A stretch of DNA of 64,000 bases. It comes from Acidimicrobiaceae bacterium (GTDB lineage Bacteria > Actinomycetota > Acidimicrobiia > Acidimicrobiales > RAAP-2). Within the stretch, counting starts at the first letter, position 1, and each line of letters starts with the position of its first letter. Of the stretch, positions 45,775-54,293 are shown in pieces. The translations under genes and the position numbers were made by a program. Below the pieces are notes generated by a model. The model was not told where the DNA came from, ran no database searches, and saw only the letters and a program-made list of their open reading frames with translations. The DNA is taken from assembly GCA_027315045.1 (NCBI GenBank), contig DAHUZS010000109.1:20215-84214 (forward strand), given 5' to 3'.

Positions 45775-46946
45775 ACGAGCCCGACCCCGAGGTGTCCGGG
45801 GTCCACGGCCCTTCTCCGCTTCCCGAGGGGAATGAGGCCCACGGTCCCGCCCCGCCCTCCGAGGGACCCGAGGCCCGCGAACTTGCCCCGCCTCCCGAGG
45901 GACCCGGACCCCGGGGCGAGGCCCGACGCCGCCAACGGCGGCGCCGTCGGCGGACGATGGTGGCCCTTGGTCTGGCGGCGGTCCTCGTCCTCGGGGGTGC
46001 CGTCGCCTGGTACGAGTTCCAGGCCAACCCGCTCGGGGGGCCGGGCAAGGCCGTGCTGGTCACCATCCACCCAGGCGAGTCGACCGGAGCGGCCGTCGGG
46101 ACCCTGGCCGCCGACGGCGTCATCTCGAGCTCCTTCGCGTTCCGGCTCTCCGAGCTGATCCACGGCACGCCCACCGTTGTGCCCGGGACCTACCTCGTGC
46201 ACCAGAACCTCTCGTTCAGCGCCCTGCGGGGTCTCTTCGCCGCCGGGCCCAACGTCGCCACCCTCGAAGTGCTGCCGGGGCTCACCCTGGCGGAGCTGTC
46301 GCAGCGGATCACCGCGCTCGTCCCGACCAGCCCCAAGGGCTCCTTCCTCGACGCGATCAAGAAACCGGTCAGTTCCCCCTACGTCATGGCCGGCACCGAC
46401 AGCGTGGAGGGGACCGTCGCCCCGGGGAGCTACCGGGTCATGCCGGGGGAGACCGCCCACACCCTGCTGGCCCAGATGGAGGCCCGCTTCGCCCGCCAGG
46501 CGGCCTCGCTGCACCTCGTGGCCGCTGCCCAGAGCCTCGGGATCAACCCGGCCCAGCTGGTGGTGGTGGCGTCGATCGTGCAGAAAGAGGGCGTGTACGA
46601 GAAGAACATGGGCAAGGTGGCCCGCGTGATCTACAACCGCCTCGCGACCGGGAGCCCCCTGCAGATGGACTCGACCGTGCTGTACTCGATTGGCCAGGAC
46701 GGCGGGCCGGTGACCTCGGCCGACCTCGCGCTCCAGAGCCCCTACAACACCTACCTGCACACCGGGCTGCCGCCGACGGCCATCTGCACCCCCTCAGCCG
46801 CCGCCCTGCGGGCGGCCGCCCACCCGACACCGGGGCCGTGGCGCTACTTCGAGTTGATCTCCAAGGACGGAACCGAGGAGTTCTCGGTCACCTACGCGCA
46901 GCAGTTGGCGGCGGAGGCCCTGGCCAAGAGCCGCGGTCTGCCCTAG
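45771..46946 (+). CDS. mltG: Endolytic murein transglycosylase MltG
   Basis: 391 residues from the GTG at 45771. A proline/glutamate-rich cytoplasmic head (1-50) with repeated PP(S/P)EGP units and a basic run (51-62) precede one membrane span (about 63-81). The extracytoplasmic part has the LysM-like segment, EGTVAPGSYRVMPGETAH and the catalytic glutamate at about residue 273 in VVVASIVQKEGVYEKNMGKV, followed by PLQMDSTVLYSIGQ and SPYNTYLHTGLPPTAICTPS. MltG cuts nascent glycan strands and sets their length, next to the elongation machinery. aroE begins at the very next base. Confidence 0.93.
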   Translation: MNEPDPEVSGVHGPSPLPEGNEAHGPAPPSEGPEARELAPPPEGPGPRGEARRRQRRRRRRTMVALGLAAVLVLGGAVAWYEFQANPLGGPGKAVLVTIHPGESTGAAVGTLAADGVISSSFAFRLSELIHGTPTVVPGTYLVHQNLSFSALRGLFAAGPNVATLEVLPGLTLAELSQRITALVPTSPKGSFLDAIKKPVSSPYVMAGTDSVEGTVAPGSYRVMPGETAHTLLAQMEARFARQAASLHLVAAAQSLGINPAQLVVVASIVQKEGVYEKNMGKVARVIYNRLATGSPLQMDSTVLYSIGQDGGPVTSADLALQSPYNTYLHTGLPPTAICTPSAAALRAAAHPTPGPWRYFELISKDGTEEFSVTYAQQLAAEALAKSRGLP

Positions 46947-47798
46947 ATGAGCGCGCCCCGGAACTCGGGCGCCTGGCCGTCGGCCGAGACCGTCCTCGTC
47001 GGGGTCATGGGCGACCCCATCGGCCACTCGCTGTCGCCCCTCTTGCACAACACGGCCTTCGCCGCGCTCGGCCTCGACTGGGTGTCGGTGGCCTTCCCGG
47101 TGCCCGAGGGCGAGGCCGGCCCGGCCCTCGACGCGCTGGTGCCGCTCGGCATCGCCGGGATCTCGGTGACCATGCCCCACAAGAGCGAGGTGGCGGCCCG
47201 GCTCGAGACGCTCTCGGCGGTGGCCCGGCGCCTCGGCGCGGTCAACTGCGTGGTGAACCGGGACGGCTCGCTCGAGGGCGAGAACACCGACGGCCGGGGG
47301 TTCTTGGAGGCGCTGGCCCGGGGCGCGGCCTTCGAGCCGGTCGGCCGGCGCAGCTTGGTGATCGGGGCCGGCGGGGCGGCCCGGGCGGTCGTGGACGCTT
47401 TGGCTGGGGCCGGGGCGTCCGAGGTGGTGGTGGTGGCCCGCCGTCCGGAGCCGGCGGTCGGTGCGGCCGGACTGGCCGGCCCCCGGGGCCGGGTGGGGTC
47501 GGCGCGCGACGTGCCGGAGGTCGATCTGGTGGTCAACGCCACCCCGGTCGGGATGGAGGGGGAGGGGGCCGCGGCTCCCATCGTCCCGGCGGAGGTGCTC
47601 GAGGCGGGCCAGGTCGTGGTCGACCTCGTCTACCGACCGGCCGAAACCTCGTGGATGCGGGCCGCCGCCGAGCGGGGGGCGACGGTGGTGGGCGGGCTCG
47701 GGATGCTGGTCCACCAGGCCGCAGCCCAGCTCGAGCTGTGGACCGGCCGGCCCGCGCCCCTGGAGGCGATGTGGGCGGCGGCCGCGGCGGCCGGCTGA
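46947..47798 (+). CDS. aroE: Shikimate dehydrogenase
   Basis: 283 residues. Shikimate-binding residues are in GDPIGHSLSPLLHNTAFAAL, the catalytic lysine in VTMPHKSEVAARL and the aspartate in GENTDGRGFLEAL; the NADP fold has the glycine-rich loop VIGAGGAARAVVDAL followed by VVARRPE. VVNATPVGMEGEG and GGLGMLVHQAAAQLELWTG close it. It reduces 3-dehydroshikimate in aromatic amino acid synthesis. It is the last gene of the alaS run, placed directly against mltG with no gap, and ends just before the convergent mscS. Confidence 0.94.
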   Translation: MSAPRNSGAWPSAETVLVGVMGDPIGHSLSPLLHNTAFAALGLDWVSVAFPVPEGEAGPALDALVPLGIAGISVTMPHKSEVAARLETLSAVARRLGAVNCVVNRDGSLEGENTDGRGFLEALARGAAFEPVGRRSLVIGAGGAARAVVDALAGAGASEVVVVARRPEPAVGAAGLAGPRGRVGSARDVPEVDLVVNATPVGMEGEGAAAPIVPAEVLEAGQVVVDLVYRPAETSWMRAAAERGATVVGGLGMLVHQAAAQLELWTGRPAPLEAMWAAAAAAG

Positions 47799-47811
47799 GG
47801 GCCCGCCCTGC

Positions 47812-48765
47812 TCAGCTCGGGGCCCCGGCCGACCCCGGCCACAGGTGGGCGTCGGCCAGCGCGCCGACCATCGCGGCCCGCAGCTCCCGTTCGAGGGCGG
47901 CGCGGTGGCCGTGGTTGACCCGGACCAGCACCCGCAGAGTGCCCGAGTCGCCCGACGTCGAGACCAGGCCCAGCGCCTCGGGCTCCTGGGTGCAGCCGGC
48001 GGCGGGTGGGGCCGCGGCGACCAGCGCCCGGGCCGCCTCGGTGACCACCTCGGTGGCCAAAGACAGGTCGGCGGCCGAGCGGATGGGGACGTCGACCTCG
48101 ACCACCGCCTTGGCCCAGCCCCGTGACCGGTTGGTCAGCTGGCGGATGTCCCCGTTGGGCACGTAGACGAGCGAGCCGTCGACCGAGCGCACCCGGGTCA
48201 CCCGCAGGCTCAGGTCCTCGACCGTGCCGGTGATGCCGTTCACCGCGATGGTGTCCCCGATGACGTACTGGTCCTCGACCGTGAGGAGGAACCCCGACAG
48301 GTAGTCCCGGACCAGGGCCTGGGCCCCGAACCCGATGGTGGCGCCGATGACCGTGGCGCTGGCCAACAGCGGGGTCAGGTCGATGCCGAGCATGCCGAGG
48401 ACGATGGCGGCGGCGACCACCGCCACGAGGAAGCGCCAGGCGTTGGCCATGACCGCGGCGTTGGTCGACACCCGCGACCCCGCCCGGGGCGAGGCCGACA
48501 GGGTGGCCGCCTGGGCGCCCATGTGCAGCACCACTCGGCGCAGCACCTTGGCCCCGTAGCGGGCCGCGAGCCAGGCGCAGACGCCGACCAGGACCACCTC
48601 GAGGGGCCGGACCACGAATTCGACCAGCGTGTGTGCCACCGAGGGCGAAACGCCGGCCTTGCGGAAGAGGTCGTAGAACCACCCCTGGTTCCCACCGATG
48701 GCTCCCAGCTGGCCGATTCCCGAGCTCAGTCGAGTCGATCCCGGCGCCCGGGGAGTGAACGGCAT
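47812..48765 (-). CDS. mscS: Small-conductance mechanosensitive channel family protein
   Basis: 317 residues from an ATG. Three hydrophobic spans: about 50-70 (RPLEVVLVGVCAWLAARYGA), about 108-128 (FLVAVVAAAIVLGMLGIDL) and the pore helix region LASATVIGATIGFGAQALVR, whose glycine/alanine pattern is that of MscS TM3. The cytoplasmic beta domain follows (SGFLLTVEDQYVIGDTIAVN, GTVEDLSLRVTRVRSVDGSL, VYVPNGDIRQLTNRSRGWAK). It releases solutes when membrane tension rises. Its start lies only 17 bases from the divergent rodA start. Confidence 0.9.
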   Translation of the reverse strand: MPFTPRAPGSTRLSSGIGQLGAIGGNQGWFYDLFRKAGVSPSVAHTLVEFVVRPLEVVLVGVCAWLAARYGAKVLRRVVLHMGAQAATLSASPRAGSRVSTNAAVMANAWRFLVAVVAAAIVLGMLGIDLTPLLASATVIGATIGFGAQALVRDYLSGFLLTVEDQYVIGDTIAVNGITGTVEDLSLRVTRVRSVDGSLVYVPNGDIRQLTNRSRGWAKAVVEVDVPIRSAADLSLATEVVTEAARALVAAAPPAAGCTQEPEALGLVSTSGDSGTLRVLVRVNHGHRAALERELRAAMVGALADAHLWPGSAGAPS

Positions 48766-48771
48766 GGCCGT

Positions 48772-48777
48772 TATTCT
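48772..48777 (+). promoter_or_regulatory. Predicted -10 box of rodA
   Basis: TATTCT ends five bases before the GTG at 48783 and twenty before the ATG at 48798. The first would be leaderless. It lies wholly in the 17-base gap between divergent mscS and rodA starts. Confidence 0.4.
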
Positions 48778-48782
48778 GTCGG

Positions 48783-49949
48783 GTGGTGCGTGCCGCCATG
48801 AGCCTCGCCGAACCGCGGACCGTACGGAGGCTGGGCGACCTCGACCTCACCTTGTTGGGGACGACTCTCCTCACCGCGGTGGTGGGGGTGGTCATGGTCT
48901 ACTCGGGCTCCCGGGGGACCGCGGCCGCCGCCGGGCTCTCGCCCCACTACTTCATGGAGCGTCAGGCCCTCTTCGTGTTCCTCGGGATCGTGGTCATGGG
49001 GATCCTGGCCACCATGGACTACCGGCGGCTCGAGCTCTTCGGCATGGTCATCTACGGGCTCTCGCTCGCCGGGTTGCTCGGCGTGTTCGTCATCGGCCAC
49101 CACGCCCAGGGGGCCGGACGCTGGATCAGTCTCGGGCCGATCGAGATCCAGCCTTCGGAGTTCGCCATCGTCGGAGAGATCATCGCCCTGGCGACTTTCG
49201 TGGCCCGGCGCACCGACGGGCTGAACTGGCGGGATCTGTTCCGGATGCTCGTGATGGCGGCCGTCCCCACCCTGCTCGTGATGGTCCAGCCCGACCTCGG
49301 CACGGCCATCATCTTGGTGGTCGTCCTCGTCATCATGCTGGCCGTCGCCGGCCTCCCGGTCCGCACCCTCCTCCTCTTGGCGGTGGCGGCGGCGGCGGCG
49401 CTCTTCGTGGTGGCGGTGGTCGGCCGCAAGATCGGGCTGCTCCACGGCTACCAGTTCTCGCGGCTCGGCAGCTTCCTCCAACAGGACTCGAAAAAGGCGA
49501 GCGTCCAGCAGTCGATCTGGAACGTGAAGCAATCCAAGCTGGCCATCGCGGCCGGCGGCCTGCACGGCCAGGGGTTGTTCAACGGGTCGCAGACCAACTT
49601 CGGCTACGTGCCCGAACAGCAGACCGACTTCATCTTCTCGGCCGTCGGCGAGCAGCTCGGCTTCATCGGCTCGACCCTGCTCCTCGGCATGCTGGCGGTC
49701 ATCTCGTGGCGGCTGCTGCGGGCGGCCCAGCTGTCCCGGGACACCTTCGGCCGGCTCCTGTGCGGCGGGGCCTTCGCGTTCATCGCTTTTTCGACCTTCG
49801 AGAACGCCGGGATGGCCATGGGGATCATGCCGGTGGCCGGGGTGCCCCTTCCCTTCGTGAGCTACGGCGGCTCTGCCGTGCTCTGCTTCTTCATCGTGGT
49901 GGGCATCGCCCTCAGCGTGCGTCGGCTCCGCGGCCGGCCCAGCAGCTGA
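48783..49949 (+). CDS. rodA: SEDS-family peptidoglycan polymerase RodA
   Basis: 388 residues from the GTG at 48783 (or 383 from the ATG at 48798). About ten membrane spans. The SEDS core is present: GAGRWISLGPIEIQPSEFAI, VMVQPDLGTAIILVVVL with the catalytic aspartate region, GLFNGSQTNFGYVPEQQTDF, IFSAVGEQLGFIGSTLLLG and GVPLPFVSYGGSAVLCFF. It polymerises lipid II glycans for lateral wall growth, normally with a class B PBP; no PBP gene is in this window. A second SEDS gene lies 2 kb away on the other strand. Confidence 0.92.
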   Translation: MVRAAMSLAEPRTVRRLGDLDLTLLGTTLLTAVVGVVMVYSGSRGTAAAAGLSPHYFMERQALFVFLGIVVMGILATMDYRRLELFGMVIYGLSLAGLLGVFVIGHHAQGAGRWISLGPIEIQPSEFAIVGEIIALATFVARRTDGLNWRDLFRMLVMAAVPTLLVMVQPDLGTAIILVVVLVIMLAVAGLPVRTLLLLAVAAAAALFVVAVVGRKIGLLHGYQFSRLGSFLQQDSKKASVQQSIWNVKQSKLAIAAGGLHGQGLFNGSQTNFGYVPEQQTDFIFSAVGEQLGFIGSTLLLGMLAVISWRLLRAAQLSRDTFGRLLCGGAFAFIAFSTFENAGMAMGIMPVAGVPLPFVSYGGSAVLCFFIVVGIALSVRRLRGRPSS

Positions 49950-49953
49950 GCCG

Positions 49954-50493
49954 GTGGCCGCGGTGACGAGCGGTCCGGAGCTCGAGGCGACGGGCCCCAC
50001 CGGTCCCGAAGACGCGACCGACGACGCGGCCGACGGACCGCCGACGCCGGGCTTCGCCCTGGTCGAGCTGTGCGGGATCGAGGTCGACCTCCCAGCCCCC
50101 CACGCGGTCGTGGTCCTGGCCGAGATCGACGAGCCCCGGCGCTCGCTCGCGATCCCGGTCGCCCTTCCCGACGCCACTGCCCTGGCCCACGCCTGGCGGC
50201 GCGAGCCCACCGCCCGCCCGCTCACCCACGAGCTCTTCGCCGAGGTGCTGGTGCGCCTGGGCGCGACCTTGGAGGCGGTCCGGCTCCTCGGGCGCTCCGC
50301 TGGGGTGGTCCTGGCCGAGATCGAACTCTCGAGCCCCCGGGGGCGCGAACGGGTGGCATGCCGGCCGACCGACGCGTTGACCCTGGCCCACCGTCAGCTG
50401 GTCCGGGCGCCAATCCTGGTCGATCCGGCCCTGTTCGAGGCGGACGTTGACGTCGATCCCGAACGGGAGCGGGGGCTCAGTCCACCCGGGTGA
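49954..50493 (+). CDS. Bifunctional nuclease family (BFN/DUF151) protein
   Basis: 179 residues from the GTG at 49954, four bases after rodA (another GTG at 49963 is possible). After a disordered 40-residue start, the DUF151 domain is complete: FALVELCGIEVDLPAPHAVV, IDEPRRSLAIPVALPDATAL, HELFAEVLVRLGATLEAVRL and ACRPTDALTLAHRQLVRAPI. Family members include nucleases with both RNase and DNase activity; the in vivo role is unclear. It is probably co-transcribed with rodA. The stop runs 17 bases into the convergent ftsW-like gene. Confidence 0.85.
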   Translation: MAAVTSGPELEATGPTGPEDATDDAADGPPTPGFALVELCGIEVDLPAPHAVVVLAEIDEPRRSLAIPVALPDATALAHAWRREPTARPLTHELFAEVLVRLGATLEAVRLLGRSAGVVLAEIELSSPRGRERVACRPTDALTLAHRQLVRAPILVDPALFEADVDVDPERERGLSPPG

Positions 50494-51931
50494 AGGCCCG
50501 CTCGCCCGGCTGGCGGACGCCGCTCGCCCGCTCGGCCACCGTCGCACTGCCCTCCTCGGAGATGCGCATGAGGATGGCGATCAGCACGTAGTTGGTGACG
50601 AGCGACGAGCCGCCGTAGGCCATGAAGGGCAGGGTGATCCCGGTGAAGGGGAGTAGACGGATCACCCCGGCCATGATGAAGAAGGTCTGGAAGCCGAGCA
50701 GGGCGGTGAGCCCGACCGCCACCAACCTCGAGAAGTCGGAGCGGGCGGTCTGGGCGATGCGCAGCCCGGTACCCACCAAGAGCAGGAACCCGAGGGCCAC
50801 CGCCGCGGTGCCCATGAGGCCGAGCTGGTACCCGATGGCGGCGAAGATCATGTCGCTCGTGAGGGCCGAGATGAACAGGGCGCACCCCTGGGCGCAGGCC
50901 TGGCCCAGGCCGAGGCCCACGCCCCCCACCCCCCCGAGCCCCAGCGCGTACCAGCCGTTGGCCAGCTGGTCACCACCGCCGCCGAAGCAGGTCGCCAGTT
51001 CGGGCCGGACTGTGCAGGCGTGCGAGTTCGACGTGGAGGCCCACGGGTCGAGCCAGATGGTCACCCGCTCGTGGAACTGGGCGAACAGGTGGGCCACGAC
51101 GAAGGCGCCCACCGCGAACAGCACCAGCCCGAAGACGAGGTAGCCGACCCGACCGGTGGCGACCCAGAGCATCACCATGAACAGGGTGAACAGGAGGAGG
51201 GCAAAGCCGATGTCGTCCTCCTTGGCGATCACGAGCATGCAGAAGCCCCAGACGAGGAGCATCGGCACGAGCGGCCGGGGGTCGAGCACCAGTCGGTTCC
51301 CGAGACGGGCCGTCGGGATGGAGAGCAGCTCTTTTTTCTCAGCCAGGTAGGAGGCGAAGAACAGGCAGATGAGGATCTTGGCCACCTCGATCGGCTGGAA
51401 CTCCAACCCGCCGAAGTGCACCCACAGCCGGGTGGTCCCCACGGTCAGGCCGATGTGGGGGATGAGGGGGGAGAGGATCAGGATGCCGCCGGCCAGGAGG
51501 AGCAGGTAGCGGTAGCGGTCGAGGTCCCGTGTGCGGCGGACCACGAGGAGGGTCGCCGCGTAGAGCATGACCCCGATGGCCGTCCACCCGGCCTGGGCGG
51601 AGGCGAACTTCGGGTCGTAGCGGGCGATGATGACATAACCGACCCCGTTCAAGAGGGCCACGGTCGGCAGCACGATCGGGTGCGAGTTGGGCGCCAGCCA
51701 CCGGTTCACCAGGTGGGCAACGACCGACAGGGCGAACAGGATCCCGAGGAACGGCCCGAGGTGGGGCGGGATCTTCGAGGTCCGGCCGAGCGAGGCCAGC
51801 ACGTAGAGAGCGGTGATGATGAGCCAGCTGAAGACGAGGAGACCGAGTTCGGTCCGGCGCTTGGGCTTGGGGCCGAAGGCGTAGCGGGGGATCCGGTGGT
51901 AGCGGACCGGCGCCCCGAGCGAGGTGGCCAC
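50477..51931 (-). CDS. Second SEDS-family protein (FtsW/RodA/SpoVE type)
   Basis: 484 residues from the GTG at 51929-51931. About twelve membrane spans, longer than RodA at the N-terminus, where an extra pair of spans (LGLLVFSWLIITALYVLASL, FLGILFALSVVAHLVNRWL) is present. SEDS blocks are VHFGGLEFQPIEVAKILICL, KEDDIGFALLLFTLFMVMLW, SDMIFAAIGYQLGLMG and FTGITLPFMAYGGSSLVTNY. Actinobacteria usually have a RodA-like SEDS of this size beside pbpA and Ser/Thr kinases; none of these neighbours is here. Four cysteines occur in the large outer loop (HACTVRPELATCFGGG and LGQACAQGCALF), which is unusual. Confidence 0.88.
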   Translation of the reverse strand: MATSLGAPVRYHRIPRYAFGPKPKRRTELGLLVFSWLIITALYVLASLGRTSKIPPHLGPFLGILFALSVVAHLVNRWLAPNSHPIVLPTVALLNGVGYVIIARYDPKFASAQAGWTAIGVMLYAATLLVVRRTRDLDRYRYLLLLAGGILILSPLIPHIGLTVGTTRLWVHFGGLEFQPIEVAKILICLFFASYLAEKKELLSIPTARLGNRLVLDPRPLVPMLLVWGFCMLVIAKEDDIGFALLLFTLFMVMLWVATGRVGYLVFGLVLFAVGAFVVAHLFAQFHERVTIWLDPWASTSNSHACTVRPELATCFGGGGDQLANGWYALGLGGVGGVGLGLGQACAQGCALFISALTSDMIFAAIGYQLGLMGTAAVALGFLLLVGTGLRIAQTARSDFSRLVAVGLTALLGFQTFFIMAGVIRLLPFTGITLPFMAYGGSSLVTNYVLIAILMRISEEGSATVAERASGVRQPGERAFTRVD

Positions 51932-51937
51932 CGGGAG

Positions 51938-51959
51938 ATCGTAGCGGCGACGGTAGAGT
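51938..51959. promoter_or_regulatory. Back-to-back -10 boxes for the ftsW-like gene and ppk
   Basis: TACGAT on the minus strand (51938-51943) ends six bases before the ftsW-like GTG, predicting a leaderless message. TAGAGT on the plus strand (51954-51959) starts ten bases away and would give ppk a leader of about 12 bases including GGAG. The two promoters overlap back to back. Confidence 0.45.
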
Positions 51960-51977
51960 TGGCAACGGAGACCCCCA

Positions 51978-54281
51978 ATGACCGAGTTCCCCGGTGCCAT
52001 GCCTGACCCACCCGGGTTCGAGGTCCTTTCCGGACCGAGGTCCTGGTCAGGGCCCTCCGCCGGCGACGACGAGCCCGAGTTGGCCAAACGGAAGGCCCGC
52101 CAGGAGGCGATCGAGGCCGTCGGGCCCCAGCGGTTCACCAACCGGGAGCTCTCCAGGCTCGACTTCGGTTCCCGCCTGCTGGACTTGGCCGACGACGAGC
52201 GGGTGCCGCTGCTCGAGCGGGTGAAGTTCATGGCCATCTTCTCCGACCTGCTCGACGAGTTCTTCCAGGTCCGGGTGTCGGGACTGGGGGACCAGGTCGC
52301 GGCCAACGTCACCACGCCCTCCGACGACGGGCTGCGGCCGGCCGAGCAGCTGCGGGCCATCCGCGGCCGGGTCGAGCGGCTGGTGGCCAGGCAGGACCGG
52401 ATCTTCCTCGACCGGCTGGTCCCCGAGCTGGCGGCGGCCGGGGTCCGGCTCTCGGACTGGTCCTCGCTCGACGACGACGACCGCCGCTACCTGGTGGACG
52501 TCTTCCACCGGGAGATGTACCCGGTCCTCACCCCGCTCGCTGTCGACCCCTCCCACCCCTTCCCCTACATCTCCAACCTCTCGCTCAACCTGGTGGTCGA
52601 GGTGGGCGACCCGGTCACCGAGGAGCGCCGGATCGCCCGGGTGAAGGTGCCGCCGGTGTTGAGCCGGTTCGTGGTCCTGCCCGACGGGGAGCGCTTCGTG
52701 CCGCTGGAGCAGGTGATCGCGGCCCACCTGGACACCCTGTTCGCGGGGATGACCATCGGCCGCCACGACGTCTTCAGGGTGACCCGCAACGCCGACCTTA
52801 CCTTCGAGGAGGACACCGACGACCTCATGATGGCGATCGAGATGGAGCTCCGGCAGCGCCGGTTCGGGCGGGCCGTCCGTCTGGAGATCGCCGCCGGCGC
52901 GGCCGAGTCGGTCCGCGACCTCCTGGCCGCCCAGCTCCAGGTGTCGGCGGAGAACGTCTACTCGGTGCAGGCCCCGATCGATCTGGCCGGGCTGTGGAGC
53001 GTCTTCGCGCTGAACCGGCCCGAGCTCCACGAGGGGAGCTGGACGCCGATGACCCCGCCCCCCCTGGCGTCGTCGTCGAGCGATCCGGTCGACCTCTTCG
53101 CGGTCCTGCGCGAGCGCGACGTCCTCGTGCACCACCCCTACGAATCCTTCGCCACCTCGGTCGCGGCTTTTGTCGAGCAGGCTGCCTTGGACCCCGACGT
53201 GATCGGGATCAAGCAGACCCTCTATCGGACCTCGGGTGACAGCCCGATCGTGGCCTCCCTCGTTCGGGCGGCCGAGCTCGGCAAGCAGGTCGCCACGGTC
53301 GTGGAGCTGCGGGCCCGTTTCGACGAGCAGGCGAACATCGGGTGGGCCAAGGCCCTCGAGGAGGCGGGCGTCCACGTGGTCTACGGCCTCGTCGGCTTGA
53401 AGACCCACTCCAAGACCTGCCTCGTCCTGCGCCGGGAGGAGGACGGGGTCCGCCGGTACTGCCACGTCGGGACGGGCAACTACAACTCGAGGACCGCCCG
53501 GGTCTACGAGGACCTCGGCCTGTTCACGGCGGACGAGGAGATCGGCGCCGATTTGGGCGACCTCTTCAACCACCTGACCGGGTTCTCCCGGCACACTGAC
53601 TACCGCCGGATCCTGGTGTCGCCCGTCACCACCAGGGACCGGGTGATCGAGATGATCGACGAGCAGGCGGCGGCGGGAGAGGCCGGCCGCATCGTGCTCA
53701 AACTCAACGGCCTGACCGACCCGGCGGTGATCGACGCCCTCTACGGCGCGTCGCTCGCCGGCGTGCCGATCGACCTCATCGTGCGGGGGCTGTGTTCGAT
53801 CCGCCCCGGCGTGCCCGGGCTGTCCGAGACCATCAGGGTGCGCTCGGTGGTCGGCCAGTTCCTCGAGCATTCCCGCATCCTCTGTTTCGGGTGCTTCAGG
53901 ACCGGCCGGGAGCGGGCGGACGGGATCGACGGCGAGGTCGCCGGCCGCGACGGCCTTGCCGCAGACGGGGACGACGACGACCACCCCCTCGGCCCCCCCC
54001 TGCGCCTCTTCGTCGGCTCGTCGGATCTCATGCGACGCAACCTCGACCGTCGGATTGAGGTCATGGCGCCGGTCAGCGACCGTCGCCTCGTCGACCGGCT
54101 GCTCGAGATCCTTGAGCTGGCGCTGGCCGACGACACCAACGCCTGGACCCTCACCGACGACCGGTGGAGCCGGGTGCCGACCATCCGTTCGCTGAGCATC
54201 CAGGAGCGTCTGAAGGAACTGGCCGTCGCCCGGGCCCGTCGGCGGCGCGACCTCGACGCCCGGACCCAGTCGCTCGGCTAG
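51978..54281 (+). CDS. ppk: Polyphosphate kinase PPK1, with acidic insertion
   Basis: 767 residues from an ATG with GGAG seven bases upstream. N and H domains start NRELSRLDFGSRLLDLADDE; the catalytic C1 domain has VLVHHPYESFATSVAAFVEQ, IKQTLYRTSGDSPIVASLV and the phospho-accepting histidine in LKTHSKTCLVLRREEDG, then HVGTGNYNSRTARVYEDLGL. The C2 domain has RFDEQANIGWAKALEEAG-like and SSDLMRRNLDRRIEVM segments. Between CFGCFRTG and LRLFVGSSD, where the family has a short turn, there is an insertion of about 31 residues (644-674) rich in Asp and Gly. It makes polyphosphate from ATP at the membrane. Confidence 0.95.
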   Translation: MTEFPGAMPDPPGFEVLSGPRSWSGPSAGDDEPELAKRKARQEAIEAVGPQRFTNRELSRLDFGSRLLDLADDERVPLLERVKFMAIFSDLLDEFFQVRVSGLGDQVAANVTTPSDDGLRPAEQLRAIRGRVERLVARQDRIFLDRLVPELAAAGVRLSDWSSLDDDDRRYLVDVFHREMYPVLTPLAVDPSHPFPYISNLSLNLVVEVGDPVTEERRIARVKVPPVLSRFVVLPDGERFVPLEQVIAAHLDTLFAGMTIGRHDVFRVTRNADLTFEEDTDDLMMAIEMELRQRRFGRAVRLEIAAGAAESVRDLLAAQLQVSAENVYSVQAPIDLAGLWSVFALNRPELHEGSWTPMTPPPLASSSSDPVDLFAVLRERDVLVHHPYESFATSVAAFVEQAALDPDVIGIKQTLYRTSGDSPIVASLVRAAELGKQVATVVELRARFDEQANIGWAKALEEAGVHVVYGLVGLKTHSKTCLVLRREEDGVRRYCHVGTGNYNSRTARVYEDLGLFTADEEIGADLGDLFNHLTGFSRHTDYRRILVSPVTTRDRVIEMIDEQAAAGEAGRIVLKLNGLTDPAVIDALYGASLAGVPIDLIVRGLCSIRPGVPGLSETIRVRSVVGQFLEHSRILCFGCFRTGRERADGIDGEVAGRDGLAADGDDDDHPLGPPLRLFVGSSDLMRRNLDRRIEVMAPVSDRRLVDRLLEILELALADDTNAWTLTDDRWSRVPTIRSLSIQERLKELAVARARRRRDLDARTQSLG

Positions 54282-54293
54282 CGCGGCACCGGG

